64,000 nucleotides of DNA, from positions 155,553-219,552 of the forward strand of contig CAMCRZ010000002.1 of assembly GCA_945877425.1 (NCBI GenBank). Direction: 5' to 3'. Below, piece by piece: positions 28,894-39,714 of this stretch (within the stretch, counting starts at the first letter, position 1; every line of letters starts with the position of its first letter). Origin of the DNA: an uncultured Treponema sp. (GTDB lineage: Bacteria; Spirochaetota; Spirochaetia; Treponematales; Treponemataceae). The translations under genes were made by a program, and so were the position numbers. The notes beneath the pieces were generated by a model, which did no database searches, was not told the DNA's origin, and saw only the letters and a program-made list of their open reading frames with translations.

Positions 28894-30570
28894 ATGAACA
28901 TCAGATTTAAAAAAGTTTTTAGTGCAATTTTCATACTTACTGCATTTAATTATCTTTTTTCACAGACAGATTCAGAAAACCGTTTTCCTACAGACAAAGA
29001 CTTTCCTGAATTTGAGACAGGCTATAAAGTTAAGGAAATTAAGTTTGACATAAAGGGCCACACTAAACAGGATGCAATTTTAAGAAACATTGTTCAGGTT
29101 GACGAAAATTATGTTTTTAAAACTGAAGAAGGCTTAATTAAATATTTGAATAACTTAAAGCAGCAGATGGATAATATCCGTGTTTTCAATAAAATTGATT
29201 ATGACTACGAAATTTCCAGCCCTGAAAATGAAATAGGACTTAAATACGTTACGGCAACTTATAACCTCCGTGATTCATACAACGTAATTGTTTTTCCTAA
29301 GCCAAGTCTTGACATGAACAGCGGTATTGAAATTAAGCTTAAACTTAAAGACAACAACTTTTTAGGTTCACTGGAAAGCCTTAATGTTGACTTAAACTTA
29401 AACTTTGGAAACAGTGATTATCCTGATGATTATTCTAAAGTTTCCCTGGGATTTAATTTTGATTACGATTTTCCTTTTAACATTGGCGTTACTGAAAATA
29501 AATGGAAAAATGATTTTTCTTTTTCATGGGAAATTGGTCAGGAGTCTGCTGAATTTTCTTATGAAACAGGCTTAACATTTAAATTCCCCCTTGGAAGAAA
29601 TAAAATTACTTTAGACTTAACTCAGTCAGTAATTAAAGACAACAGCTACAAGGAATATGACGATGATCTGTACTTTGTAGAAAATATGCAGATTTCCATT
29701 CCTTTAGTTTTAGGTTACATTGAAGAAACTACAGAAGTTGTTTACACGCCTTTTATTTCGTTAAATCACAACTGGGATGCAAATGGAATTAACTCTCTCA
29801 ACGATGATTTGAACCAGACACCTGTTCTTAAACTTGGACAGTCATTCAGTCTTTCAAAAGTAAACTGGGCAAGCCCTAACAATTTCCGTACTGGCTATGA
29901 AATTTCAAGTACACAATCAATCGGTTGGGATTACAGTGCAGAAAACGTAAGCGACAAAGTGCTTCCTTCTGTAAGCGGTGAAGTTCAGCTGTTTAAAAGT
30001 TTCGGCTGGATTGGCATTGCATTTAACTGTAACGCCTTTGCAGGATTAAATACAACAAAGAAAATCGGTTCTTACCTTAGAGGCGCTCTTGACAATCAGA
30101 CTTTTAAAGACTGGTCTGGTCCTGAAAGCAAATATGCACTTCAAACACCTGCTGCCCTTGTATTTAATTTTGACATGCCTGTTCACATTATTACTACACA
30201 CTGGCTTGAATGGAGTCATGCAATTTTCGGAGATTATGAAACTAAGCCTAAGGCAATAAAAATACTCGCTGCAGTTCCAAGAGGCATAATGAAATACGTT
30301 GATTTTGAAATGCAGTGTTCTCCTTTCATTGATATAGGACTTCTTAAAAACCGCAAGACAGAAAGAGTTTTCAGTTTAAAAGAAGGCATTTACACTTGCG
30401 GACTTGAAATTCTTGTATATCCTTCTAAATGGAAAAGCTTTGTAATAAGAGGCTGTGTAGGAATTGATGTTTCAAAGAAATTCTTAAACGGAAAGCGTGA
30501 CTTTGACAGTTCATGGCGAAGCCCTGCTCATCCTTATGAAATTTACTTTGGACTTGGAAGACAATTCTAA
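28894..30570 (+). CDS. Predicted outer-membrane protein: single POTRA-like domain plus beta-barrel (Omp85-like)
   Basis: Signal peptide; YKVKEIKFDIKGHTKQDAILRNIVQVDE resembles a POTRA; alternating amphipathic strands; C-terminal ...YFGLGRQF. Confidence 0.65.
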   Translation: MNIRFKKVFSAIFILTAFNYLFSQTDSENRFPTDKDFPEFETGYKVKEIKFDIKGHTKQDAILRNIVQVDENYVFKTEEGLIKYLNNLKQQMDNIRVFNKIDYDYEISSPENEIGLKYVTATYNLRDSYNVIVFPKPSLDMNSGIEIKLKLKDNNFLGSLESLNVDLNLNFGNSDYPDDYSKVSLGFNFDYDFPFNIGVTENKWKNDFSFSWEIGQESAEFSYETGLTFKFPLGRNKITLDLTQSVIKDNSYKEYDDDLYFVENMQISIPLVLGYIEETTEVVYTPFISLNHNWDANGINSLNDDLNQTPVLKLGQSFSLSKVNWASPNNFRTGYEISSTQSIGWDYSAENVSDKVLPSVSGEVQLFKSFGWIGIAFNCNAFAGLNTTKKIGSYLRGALDNQTFKDWSGPESKYALQTPAALVFNFDMPVHIITTHWLEWSHAIFGDYETKPKAIKILAAVPRGIMKYVDFEMQCSPFIDIGLLKNRKTERVFSLKEGIYTCGLEILVYPSKWKSFVIRGCVGIDVSKKFLNGKRDFDSSWRSPAHPYEIYFGLGRQF

Positions 30571-30585
30571 AAAAAATCCGGAAAA

Positions 30586-31695
30586 TCAGTTTATAAGCCT
30601 TTGTGCTGCTCTCCTGCCCCAGTAATAATCTTTGTGGCAGGAAGATAAAATTGAAAATATTTCACGGGCAAAAATAAGTTTTCCCATAGAAGCGCTTATG
30701 TCGCCGAAGTTATAGATGATTTTCCATGCATCGTTTGAATTTCCCCACTCAATAATGTCAGGGAAAGATGCTGCATCATTTAAAAGCCTTGCAAAACTAG
30801 TGTAACTGTAATCATGGGTTCTTTCCATTAAAGTGTTTTCGATTTTTGTAACTACAGTCAAGCTTCCTAAAGCTGCACATTCCATTGCTTTTTCAATTTC
30901 ACCGTTTTTCATGTAATATTCAGATAAAAGGCTTAATGCTTTTATGGAAAATGCACCTTCTGCACGATAAAGCTTAAAGAAGTTTTCCATAGCTTCTCTG
31001 CTGTCTTTATTTGGCAGCCTTAAAAGTCCCTTTAAAAATCCCGCATCCGTAAAGTAAGGATTGTCTTTTAAAATCAAAAGAAGATAGCTTTCAAATTTTT
31101 CATCATCACCAATATCGTAAAAAAGAAAAGCAAGTTCATACAGAATGTCGTATTTTTGTTCCGGAACGTCAAGATTTTCCCAGTAAGCATAAGCCTGCTC
31201 CATATAACTGCCGGCAAGAGAAAACTCACCTTCTATTTTATAAACTTTGCCTATTAAAAAATCAGCTTCCGGGCATTGAGAAAAATAATCTTCTTTTTCA
31301 ATAATTTTGCTGAACTTTCCGTCAAAATATTTCCTGCCTTTTTGAGCAACACGACGTTCTACAATTTCCACTGCATCTTTTAATTCAAGTTCCTTCAGCA
31401 CAGGAAGAACGTCATCAATTTTATCGCCTGCATTGCGTACTTTTTGCTTTTTAAAAGTATTGTCTAACGTGTAAAGTTCCCATTTTGCCTTCTGCCTTGC
31501 ACTTGACTTTGCTTTTTCAGCGTAAACTATAACGTCACTGTAATTGCCGGAATCAAATGCATTTTGAGCTTTCAGTAAATAACGCCAGGCTTCTTCGCCT
31601 TTAGGTACATTCCGCACAATTTCCTGAGAAAAGCATTGTATTGCAAGAAAAAATAAAACTAATACAGCAAAAATTGATTTAATATAGTGTTTCAA
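30586..31695 (-). CDS. Secreted/periplasmic TPR-like protein
   Basis: Signal peptide (KSIFAVLVLFFLAIQCFSQ) and repeated helical hairpins; overlaps ispG stop. Confidence 0.6.
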   Translation of the reverse strand: MKHYIKSIFAVLVLFFLAIQCFSQEIVRNVPKGEEAWRYLLKAQNAFDSGNYSDVIVYAEKAKSSARQKAKWELYTLDNTFKKQKVRNAGDKIDDVLPVLKELELKDAVEIVERRVAQKGRKYFDGKFSKIIEKEDYFSQCPEADFLIGKVYKIEGEFSLAGSYMEQAYAYWENLDVPEQKYDILYELAFLFYDIGDDEKFESYLLLILKDNPYFTDAGFLKGLLRLPNKDSREAMENFFKLYRAEGAFSIKALSLLSEYYMKNGEIEKAMECAALGSLTVVTKIENTLMERTHDYSYTSFARLLNDAASFPDIIEWGNSNDAWKIIYNFGDISASMGKLIFAREIFSILSSCHKDYYWGRRAAQRLIN

Positions 31696-32786
31696 AATGA
31701 ATTAAGCTCCTGTTCAAATACAGTATCGGCATCTTTTTCATCAATAGTGCGGATTATTTTTCCTTTTTTAAAGATAATGCATTTTCCGCCGCCGCCTGCA
31801 ATTCCAAGATCAGCGTGCTTGCCTTCGCCAGGACCATTTACAACGCAGCCCATTACGGCAATAGTAATGTTTTTATCCATTGCAATAAGTTTTTTCTGCC
31901 ATCGGTCAACAAAACTGTGAACGTCAAAGCCTATTCTTCCGCATCGAGGACAGCTTACAATATTTACGCCGCCTTTTCTTAAACCGCATTCATGAAGGAT
32001 TTCACGTCCGGTTATAACTTCGTTTTCAGGAGAAGAAGAAAGGCTTACACGTATTGTAGAACCAATTCCTTCTCTTAAAAGATGACTGAATGCCAGAGTT
32101 GATTTTACAATTCCTGTAATAAGAGGACCTGCTTCAGTTACTCCAATGTGAAGAGGAACGTCGCAAATTTTTGCAAAAGCTTCATTTGCAAGAATTGTCT
32201 CTTCTACACTTGATGCTTTCATGCTTACAACGTAATTGTAAAAGTTCAGCTTTTCAAAAACTTCGGCTTCCCTCATGGCTGTTCTGGCTAAAGCAGTGCT
32301 TCTGTCTAAAGTGCCCTCTTCAACTTGCTTTTCTAGGTCAGAAGGAAGGCTTCCTGTATTTACGCCTATCCGTATTGCTGCACCTCTTTCCCTGCATTTG
32401 TCAACTACAGCCTTAACTCTGTCAAAAGAACCGATATTTCCCGGATTTATTCTTATTACGGAAACAGGACCATTTAAACATTCAAGAGCAAGTTTGTAGT
32501 CAAAGTGAATGTCTGCCACAAGAGGAACAGAAGTACAAGATGCAATTTTACAAAGAGAAGCTGCACTTTTCATGTCAGGAACGGCAAAGCGGATAATGTC
32601 GCAGCCTAAAGTTTTAAGTTCAGCAATTTTAGCTAATATTGAATCCATTTTGGAAGAATTTTCTGCTGCATCATCTATGCCTTCTTTCCACATTGTCTGG
32701 ATTGTAACAGGATGATTTAAGCCCATTTTTATCTGACTTACATCTCCTATTCCACCGATTTTAACTTCTCTTGGAGTTTTAAACAT
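31692..32786 (-). CDS. ispG: 4-hydroxy-3-methylbut-2-en-1-yl diphosphate synthase
   Basis: GLNHPVTIQTMWKEG, PLVADIHFDYKLAL, RINPGNIGS, SCPRCGRIGFDV, VMGCVVNGPGEGKHADLGIAGG. Confidence 0.95.
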   Translation of the reverse strand: MFKTPREVKIGGIGDVSQIKMGLNHPVTIQTMWKEGIDDAAENSSKMDSILAKIAELKTLGCDIIRFAVPDMKSAASLCKIASCTSVPLVADIHFDYKLALECLNGPVSVIRINPGNIGSFDRVKAVVDKCRERGAAIRIGVNTGSLPSDLEKQVEEGTLDRSTALARTAMREAEVFEKLNFYNYVVSMKASSVEETILANEAFAKICDVPLHIGVTEAGPLITGIVKSTLAFSHLLREGIGSTIRVSLSSSPENEVITGREILHECGLRKGGVNIVSCPRCGRIGFDVHSFVDRWQKKLIAMDKNITIAVMGCVVNGPGEGKHADLGIAGGGGKCIIFKKGKIIRTIDEKDADTVFEQELNSF

Positions 32787-32847
32787 AAAATCCTCTGTTT
32801 TTATAAAGATTATTTATTTTCTGCAAAATTCTAAAAAGGAATTATTC

Positions 32848-32890
32848 AAAAAAAATGATAACCAGAACATTTTGCGCCCTGATTATCATT
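32848..32890 (-). terminator. Rho-independent terminator of the V-ATPase operon
   Basis: Minus strand AATGATAATCAG...CTGGTTATCATT stem followed by a T-run. Confidence 0.8.
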
Positions 32891-32931
32891 TAATTAAGAA
32901 GATTGTATTTTGCTTTTCAGTTTAAGTAAAC

Positions 32932-33414
32932 TTAAGCAATCATACCGAATACCATTGCAAACAAAGCAACAGTTTCACAAAGACCAACAACCATAATGTA
33001 GTTAGTAAAGCCTTTTCCAGTTTCTCCAAGTGCATCAGAGCCGGCAGCACCAGCTTTTCCCTGAGCTACAGCAGACATACACATAGCAAGACCTGCAGCA
33101 ATACCTAATCCCAAAAGAAACATCTGATTAGCAGCAGCAGCGGCAACATCAGAAATGCTTTTTGACACATCAGCAATAATCTGTGCATTTTCAAGAGCCT
33201 TACTCTTCATTGAATTCATAAGAAGGAAGCCGTAAATTGTCTGAGTAAGAGGAGCACCGGCAAAAACTACAAGAAGGAAAGGAGCAGGTTTATTGTTAAG
33301 ATAACAGCGTTTCCATGCTCCAATTGCTCCCTGACCTGCAATACCGATACCAATTGCACTACCCATAGCTGCAATACCCATAACTAAACCAGCACCAATC
33401 ATACCCCAGTTCAT
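32932..33414 (-). CDS. ntpK: V-type ATP synthase subunit K (proteolipid)
   Basis: Duplicated hydrophobic hairpin, GIAAMGSAIGIGIAGQGAIG...; operon context. Confidence 0.93.
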   Translation of the reverse strand: MNWGMIGAGLVMGIAAMGSAIGIGIAGQGAIGAWKRCYLNNKPAPFLLVVFAGAPLTQTIYGFLLMNSMKSKALENAQIIADVSKSISDVAAAAANQMFLLGLGIAAGLAMCMSAVAQGKAGAAGSDALGETGKGFTNYIMVVGLCETVALFAMVFGMIA

Positions 33415-33460
33415 AATTACTCCTTATACCGCATAAGCGATAGTTTATTTTTTTCTTTAA

Positions 33461-33485
33461 GGTGATTAAGACTCATCTAATCACC
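33461..33485. other. Perfect inverted repeat between V-ATPase I and K genes
   Basis: GGTGATTA-n9-TAATCACC; no T-tract on the transcribed strand. Confidence 0.8.
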
Positions 33486-33519
33486 AGATTTACATTTAAA
33501 TTCTGCCTTTAGCAAATGA

Positions 33520-35463
33520 TTATTTTTCGCTAAAAGGTCTGTACTTAATTCCGCTCCAAGACATACCAAGATGTGATGAAAATTCAAGAGTATTAAGACG
33601 AACTCCGTGAACTATTACGGAAAGAAGGTTTAACATTAAGTTAAGACCGTGTCCGAATACAAGCAGTACTACAACGAATATAATCATTGAAAATTTACCA
33701 ATCATAGGACCAGCCATTTCATTGATTGTACCGCTTATAGCAGCACCTGCAAGTGCAACAGCCCACAAACGTATGTAAGAAACCATGTCACTGAAAACGT
33801 TTACGATTCCAAGCAATACGCTTATGATGTTTTTACAGCTTTCCAAAACTGACTCTTTTATGCTTCCATTGTAATTGGAGAAAACAAAACTTAATGCAAA
33901 GCCAAAAAGCAGCACTCCAATGCACAGATACGGCAAAGGAATTACAGATGCAATCATTATAGTTTTGCCTTCTACAACGCCTAAAGGAAATTCTTCCGGA
34001 TTTCCAACCATTGCCATTACAATGTAGAACATTCCCCAAAGTTCAAGCAAAGAACCAAGTTCCCCGATTGCCTTAAGGGTTTTTCTGTTTGAAATTATGC
34101 CTTTTATGTGGGCAATGCTGAGCTGTATAAGAGCAAGCACAAAACAGAACACTTTCTGGTTTAAGTTTGCATAGTCTTCTGCAACTGCACTGTCAAAAGG
34201 CAGGCCGTTAGCCAAAGCATACTTGTACTTGGAAAATGGCATACAGGACATATTTATAAGCTGTTCTGGTAGCTTATCTCCGGCAATGCCAAACCATGAG
34301 CATGTCATTACGCCCCAAACCATTGTGCTGAATCCAAGAAGTACAACAAGCAGATTGATTGAAGCTCCTGCCTTTCCTGATTTCATGCCTTTGAACATAA
34401 GTCCAAGACCTAAAAGCAGAATAAGTGCACCGTAAGCTGCATCTCCAAAAATCATTGCAAAGAAAATGCAGAAGAATAAAAGGAACCAGCTTGAAATATC
34501 ATACTCATTATATCCCGGTGTAACATCAAGGAAGTCTGTAAGCGGATAAATTAAACTTACAAACTTATTGTTTTTAAGCTTCGTAGGAACGTAATCCTCT
34601 TGAGAAGGAGTACTTGCAGCATAAGCCCAGCCGTTTTCACTGCAGGCAGCCTTAAACTTTTCCATTAAGTCTTCCGGCACGTAACCGGTTAACCAGGCAA
34701 GCTTGGCAGAATCACTTTCACCTTCTTCGTGAGCCATTCCGCTGTACACATTTTCAAACTCAATGTCAGATGCAAGTTCTTTCTTGTAATCTTTAAGGGC
34801 TTTCGTATACTTTTTTGCAGCTTTAATTTCGCCGTCAATACGTACAATTCCCTGATGAGCTTTTCTTATGTCGTCAGCTATAACTTCTGTAGATGCTCTT
34901 GGAAGAGGAACAGCATAAGCTTCAGGCGGTAAAGAAGCAGGCTTTTCTTCAATTGCAGTGTCGCTTAAAAGTAAAAATCTTGTAATCTTATTTACAGAAT
35001 TTACAACGATTGTGCGGCAGTCTTCCCCTATTAAACTGTATTTTTCACTTGGGATTTCATACAGATAAGCGAATATGCCTTTTTGTGCAAGTTCCTGCAA
35101 ATCATCAGGATTAACTGTTCCCCATAATTCCAATCGGGAAAGTTCCTGTGTATCTTGATTTATTGAATCAAAGTATGACTTTTTCCTGTCGCTAAGTGCA
35201 AGAATTTCTTTTGCCTTAGAGCAGGCTTCTTCTTTTGAAAGTTTTTCCTGAACAGGCAGCTCTTTTTTATTAAGTTTTATTTCTTCAAGAATAGAAATTG
35301 CCTTATCAGTTTCAGAAGAAGATTCTTTAAATGCAGAAAGTGCAGCACTGTCACCTTCTATTGTTTCAAGATGAACTACGCCTAATTTCCTTAAAGTTTT
35401 TAAAGACTCTTTTTTAGAAGAATCAAGAACGACAAGGGAAACTTTTTTCATTGGAACAATCAT
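33520..35463 (-). CDS. ntpI: V-type ATP synthase subunit I
   Basis: Long soluble N-terminus, multi-TM C-terminus (FADVSYIRLWAVALAGAAISGTINEMA-like). Confidence 0.92.
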   Translation of the reverse strand: MIVPMKKVSLVVLDSSKKESLKTLRKLGVVHLETIEGDSAALSAFKESSSETDKAISILEEIKLNKKELPVQEKLSKEEACSKAKEILALSDRKKSYFDSINQDTQELSRLELWGTVNPDDLQELAQKGIFAYLYEIPSEKYSLIGEDCRTIVVNSVNKITRFLLLSDTAIEEKPASLPPEAYAVPLPRASTEVIADDIRKAHQGIVRIDGEIKAAKKYTKALKDYKKELASDIEFENVYSGMAHEEGESDSAKLAWLTGYVPEDLMEKFKAACSENGWAYAASTPSQEDYVPTKLKNNKFVSLIYPLTDFLDVTPGYNEYDISSWFLLFFCIFFAMIFGDAAYGALILLLGLGLMFKGMKSGKAGASINLLVVLLGFSTMVWGVMTCSWFGIAGDKLPEQLINMSCMPFSKYKYALANGLPFDSAVAEDYANLNQKVFCFVLALIQLSIAHIKGIISNRKTLKAIGELGSLLELWGMFYIVMAMVGNPEEFPLGVVEGKTIMIASVIPLPYLCIGVLLFGFALSFVFSNYNGSIKESVLESCKNIISVLLGIVNVFSDMVSYIRLWAVALAGAAISGTINEMAGPMIGKFSMIIFVVVLLVFGHGLNLMLNLLSVIVHGVRLNTLEFSSHLGMSWSGIKYRPFSEK

Positions 35464-36083
35464 TCTTCAGCCTCCTCGTCATTATTTACAGCATTTTGCA
35501 GCTTTTTCTTAGAAATTTTAGAACGAACAACTGCAGCAACCTGTTCATCACCAAGAAAAATACCGATTCTTTTTATATTAGCTTTTGTCTCAGGAATCTT
35601 TACTTTTTCAAAAAGGTTAACTCTTTGAGTTGTAGTACGAAGTTCCTTGGAAAGAAGCCTAACCTGTTCATCAAGCACTTCTGCCTGTAAATCAAGTTCA
35701 AGGGCTTTTTCCATACGCTCAGCAGCCATATCAATCCATAAAGGAGTTGAATACAAATCGTAATCTCCACGACCAAAATCAGCACCTTCATAAACTGGAA
35801 TTTTTACTCCGGCAATGTTGCCCCAGCCTTTTTTGATATTTTCAACAGTTACCATTCCAGGCTTAAAGGCATCTTTTTCACCAAAGACAGAAATCCATTT
35901 TTCAAAATCTGCTTCCAAAGCTTTTTTTTCAGCACGAACGGCTTTAGCTTTTTCGTCAATTAAACGTATTTCTGACTGCAGCTGCTGTTTTTTAAGCGTA
36001 AGTGTTGGAAGATAGCGCTGATACATTTTCAGTGCATCTTTTTGAGACTTCTGCTCGTTTTTAGTCAGCTTTATTTTTGCCAT
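35460..36083 (-). CDS. ntpD: V-type ATP synthase subunit D
   Basis: Coiled-coil KIKLTKNEQKSQKDALKMYQRYLPTLTLKKQQLQSE; operon context. Confidence 0.9.
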   Translation of the reverse strand: MAKIKLTKNEQKSQKDALKMYQRYLPTLTLKKQQLQSEIRLIDEKAKAVRAEKKALEADFEKWISVFGEKDAFKPGMVTVENIKKGWGNIAGVKIPVYEGADFGRGDYDLYSTPLWIDMAAERMEKALELDLQAEVLDEQVRLLSKELRTTTQRVNLFEKVKIPETKANIKRIGIFLGDEQVAAVVRSKISKKKLQNAVNNDEEAEE

Positions 36084-36104
36084 TCAGTTTCCTCTGATTT
36101 ACCT

Positions 36105-37400
36105 TTAATTTTTTGGCCAGAACTGTTCAATAAGTTCAGACTTTAAACCTGTTTCCTGTTTGTCAAAACACTGGGCAAGAATTTTCCAGCCGTTATCCAA
36201 TGCTTCTTCAAGAGGAATGTTAACAGTTAAATCCATCATCTGTGATTCAAACAAAACGCCGTACTTAAGAAGTTTTTCGTCCCATGCAGACATATTGAAA
36301 CCCATTGATTTCTTTTCAAGAGTATCTTTGTACTGGGCATAAAGACGAATCATAGCGTCCATTAAAGAACGGTGATCTTTACGTGTTTTAGAGTTAACCT
36401 GCTGCTTCAAGCGTGAAAGTGAACCGAACGGCTCAATTCTTCCGCCCTTAAGGTAATACTGACCTTCCGTAATGTAACCTGTATTATCAGGAACAGGGTG
36501 AGTAACGTCATCACCAGGCATAGTTGTAACGGCAAGAACTGTAATAGAACCTGAATCTGCAAAGTCAACTGCTTTTTCGTAACGGCTTGCAAGCTGAGAA
36601 TACAAATCTCCAGGGTAACCACGATTTGACGGAACCTGCTCCTGTGTAATGGCAATTTCCTTCATTGAGTCTGCAAAGTTTGTCATGTCTGTAAGAAGAA
36701 CAAGTACGTCTTTTCCCTGAAGAGCAAATTGTTCTGCAACTGCAAGAGACAAATCTGGAATTTTAATACATTCAACTGTAGGGTCAGCAGATGTATGAAC
36801 GAACATTACTGTTTTAGAAAGAGCACCGCCTTCTTCAAGTGTATTTTTGAAGTAAAGGTAGTCGTCGTATTTAAGACCCATTCCGCCTAAAATAATTACA
36901 TCAGCCTGTGCCTGCATGGCAATACGTGCAAGAAGCTTGTTGTAAGGTTCACCTGAAATAGAGAAAATAGGAATTTTCTGGGAAACAACTAACGTATTGA
37001 AAACGTCAATCATAGGAATGTTTGTACGCATCATACGGTTAGGATTAATACGCTTAGCCGGATTTACTGAAGGACCGCCGATAGGTACAAGATTTTCTGC
37101 CAGTGACGGACCGTGATCACGAGGCTCTGCTGAACCGTTGAAAATTCTTCCTAAAAGATTATCGCTGAATGAAACACGCATTTCGTGTCCCAAAAATCTT
37201 ATCTGGTCATTAGTTGCAACACCACGACCGCCGGCAAAAACTTGAAGTGAAACAAGATCGCCGTCAATTTTATTAACTTCAGCAAGGGATTTTCCGAATC
37301 TTGTTGTAATTTCAGCAAGTTCATTTAATTTTACGCCCTTTGCCCTAACAGTGATAACGCTACCGTTAATACTTTCGATTTTACTGTAAACTTTATTCAT
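36105..37400 (-). CDS. ntpB: V-type ATP synthase subunit B
   Basis: [88 protein letters not shown]. Confidence 0.97.
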   Translation of the reverse strand: MNKVYSKIESINGSVITVRAKGVKLNELAEITTRFGKSLAEVNKIDGDLVSLQVFAGGRGVATNDQIRFLGHEMRVSFSDNLLGRIFNGSAEPRDHGPSLAENLVPIGGPSVNPAKRINPNRMMRTNIPMIDVFNTLVVSQKIPIFSISGEPYNKLLARIAMQAQADVIILGGMGLKYDDYLYFKNTLEEGGALSKTVMFVHTSADPTVECIKIPDLSLAVAEQFALQGKDVLVLLTDMTNFADSMKEIAITQEQVPSNRGYPGDLYSQLASRYEKAVDFADSGSITVLAVTTMPGDDVTHPVPDNTGYITEGQYYLKGGRIEPFGSLSRLKQQVNSKTRKDHRSLMDAMIRLYAQYKDTLEKKSMGFNMSAWDEKLLKYGVLFESQMMDLTVNIPLEEALDNGWKILAQCFDKQETGLKSELIEQFWPKN

Positions 37401-39169
37401 TATTCACCGTCCTTAAGAAGAACTTTAACTTCTTCACCAATTTCAGCACCATGTTCAGAAAGTGTTTTGTCCAGAGTTTTTTCTGCATCCTTAAATTCTG
37501 CACTTTGGAAAACTTTATAGTTCATATCAATGAAATTCTGCCTTAACTGGTTAAAGAAAGTTCTGGCTTCATCTTTTTCTTTTATTTCAAAAGTTGAACC
37601 TAAAATTTCAATTACTTTCTTAAACACGTATTTCTGGCGTTCAATAGAAGAAGCACCTTCCGTTTCATCAAAAGAATCCTGCTGCATATAAACGGCATCA
37701 AGGAATTCGCTCTTTAAGTAAGTGATAAAGTCGTCAAGGCTTGTACCTTCTTCACCTACAACTTTCATCATGCTGTTAACTTCTGCACCACGCTTGTAAA
37801 TTGCTCTTGCATATTCAACCCATGAAGTCTGAATGAAAGACGAATACTTTGACCATGAATCAAGAGGGTCAATTGAAGGATAACGGCGTGCATCTGAACG
37901 CTCACGGCTTAATCCATGGAATGCACCTACAACTTTAAGTGTTGCCTGTGTAACCGGTTCTTCAAAGTTACCGCCTGCAGGAGAAACTGTACCGCCGATT
38001 GTAACTGAACCTGTATTTCCGTCACGAAGCTTAACAATACCCGCTCTTTCATAGAACGAAGCAATTGTACTTTCAAGATAAGCAGGGAATGCTTCTTCTC
38101 CAGGGATTTCCTCAAGACGTCCGGACATTTCGCGCATAGCCTGAGCCCAGCGTGATGTAGAATCAGCTAAAAGAAGAACATGAAGTCCCATCTGGCGGTA
38201 ATATTCAGCAAGAGTAACACCTGTGTAACATGAAGCTTCACGAGAAGCAACCGGCATGGAAGATGTATTACAGATGATGATTGTACGCTCCATAAGTGAA
38301 CGTCCGGTTCTTGGGTCTTTAAGTTCAGGGAATTCTGTTAAAGTTTCAACAACTTCACCTGCACGTTCTCCACAAGCAGCAATAATAACAATGTCAACGT
38401 CTGCATTTCTTGATGTAGTATGCTGCAAAACTGTCTTTCCTGCACCGAACGGACCTGGAATACAGTAAGTTCCACCTTTTGCAACAGGGAAAAATGTGTC
38501 AATAAGGCGAACTTTTGTTACCATTGGTTCTTTAGGCATAAGGCGTTCTGCATAACAGTTTACTGCACGCTTTACAGGCCATCTGAATGCCATGCTGATG
38601 TTGTGGGATTTTCCTTTTTCATCAACAAGAGTTGCTATAGTATCGTGAATTTTATATTCACCCTTTTTTACAATCTTTTTTACAGTATAAGTACCAAGTA
38701 AACCGTATGGAACTTGAATTTTATGAGTAAACGGACCTTCCGGAACTGTTCCTACACTGTCACCTGCCATTACTTTATCGCCTTCTGCAGCAGTTGGTGT
38801 AAATTCCCACTTTTTGTTTTCATCAAGAGCAGGAAGATAAACACCTCTTTTAAGGAAGTTACCTGATTTTTCTGCAAGTAAAGGAAGAGGATTCTGCAAT
38901 CCGTCGTAAACCTGTCCAAGCAAACCAGGACCAACTTCTACACTTAACAAATCACCTGTAAAATCTACAGAACAATCTGTAGAAATACCGTTTGTCATTT
39001 CATAAATCTGCATCTGTGCCGTATTGCCACGGATACGAATAACTTCGCCTTTAAGGCTATTTCCGTCAACATTAACATAACCTACTTCATTTAACGAAAC
39101 TTTTCCGTCAAACTCTACAGAGACCATGTTTCCGTTAACAGCAACTACTTTGCCTTTTGTATCTGTCAT
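37400..39169 (-). CDS. ntpA: V-type ATP synthase subunit A
   Basis: [22 protein letters not shown] (P-loop), [50 protein letters not shown]. Confidence 0.97.
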   Translation of the reverse strand: MTDTKGKVVAVNGNMVSVEFDGKVSLNEVGYVNVDGNSLKGEVIRIRGNTAQMQIYEMTNGISTDCSVDFTGDLLSVEVGPGLLGQVYDGLQNPLPLLAEKSGNFLKRGVYLPALDENKKWEFTPTAAEGDKVMAGDSVGTVPEGPFTHKIQVPYGLLGTYTVKKIVKKGEYKIHDTIATLVDEKGKSHNISMAFRWPVKRAVNCYAERLMPKEPMVTKVRLIDTFFPVAKGGTYCIPGPFGAGKTVLQHTTSRNADVDIVIIAACGERAGEVVETLTEFPELKDPRTGRSLMERTIIICNTSSMPVASREASCYTGVTLAEYYRQMGLHVLLLADSTSRWAQAMREMSGRLEEIPGEEAFPAYLESTIASFYERAGIVKLRDGNTGSVTIGGTVSPAGGNFEEPVTQATLKVVGAFHGLSRERSDARRYPSIDPLDSWSKYSSFIQTSWVEYARAIYKRGAEVNSMMKVVGEEGTSLDDFITYLKSEFLDAVYMQQDSFDETEGASSIERQKYVFKKVIEILGSTFEIKEKDEARTFFNQLRQNFIDMNYKVFQSAEFKDAEKTLDKTLSEHGAEIGEEVKVLLKDGE

Positions 39170-39714
39170 TTATTTTCTCCAAGAATCTCTTCGTAAATTT
39201 TATGGTAAGAAGCCAAACCTTCATCTCTGTTAAACTTTTTCATTCTTTGAGCAAGAAGAAGTTTAAGACCATAATTATAAACAGCATCAACAGAAAAACC
39301 GTCTAACGGAGCAATCCTGTCAAGAACGCTCATGCGGTACTGATTTAAAAACTGTTCTGCACTTAAAGGGCTGTCCATTCCTGTAGCAGTTCTAGCAGCC
39401 TGTATTACTTCTCCATCAGAAGTTAAAGGTAAGTCTTTAGTATCTTTTTTCAGTTTAAGGGCACGAATCTGGGCTAAAGCAAGACGAAGATTTCTTTCTT
39501 TTGCATACCAGCTGTCAAGAAAAACTGAACCTGTTTCCTTAAGTTCTTTTGGCGGTTCAAGGGTAAGGTTTACGGCAATTTCTGCGTCTTTTGCAGACAT
39601 AAAGCGCGTACACAAATCCTTAAAATATTCCACAGTAATAGGCAGTTTTACAGAACTATCATCATTTACAGAGAAATACGGAAGCTGTGCAACTAAATAA
39701 TAGAGGTGTTCCAC
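39166..39714 (-). CDS. V-ATPase operon-associated protein (DUF2764-like)
   Basis: Position between subunits E and A; MEHLYYLVAQLPYFSVNDDSSVKLP start. Confidence 0.7.
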   Translation of the reverse strand: MEHLYYLVAQLPYFSVNDDSSVKLPITVEYFKDLCTRFMSAKDAEIAVNLTLEPPKELKETGSVFLDSWYAKERNLRLALAQIRALKLKKDTKDLPLTSDGEVIQAARTATGMDSPLSAEQFLNQYRMSVLDRIAPLDGFSVDAVYNYGLKLLLAQRMKKFNRDEGLASYHKIYEEILGENK

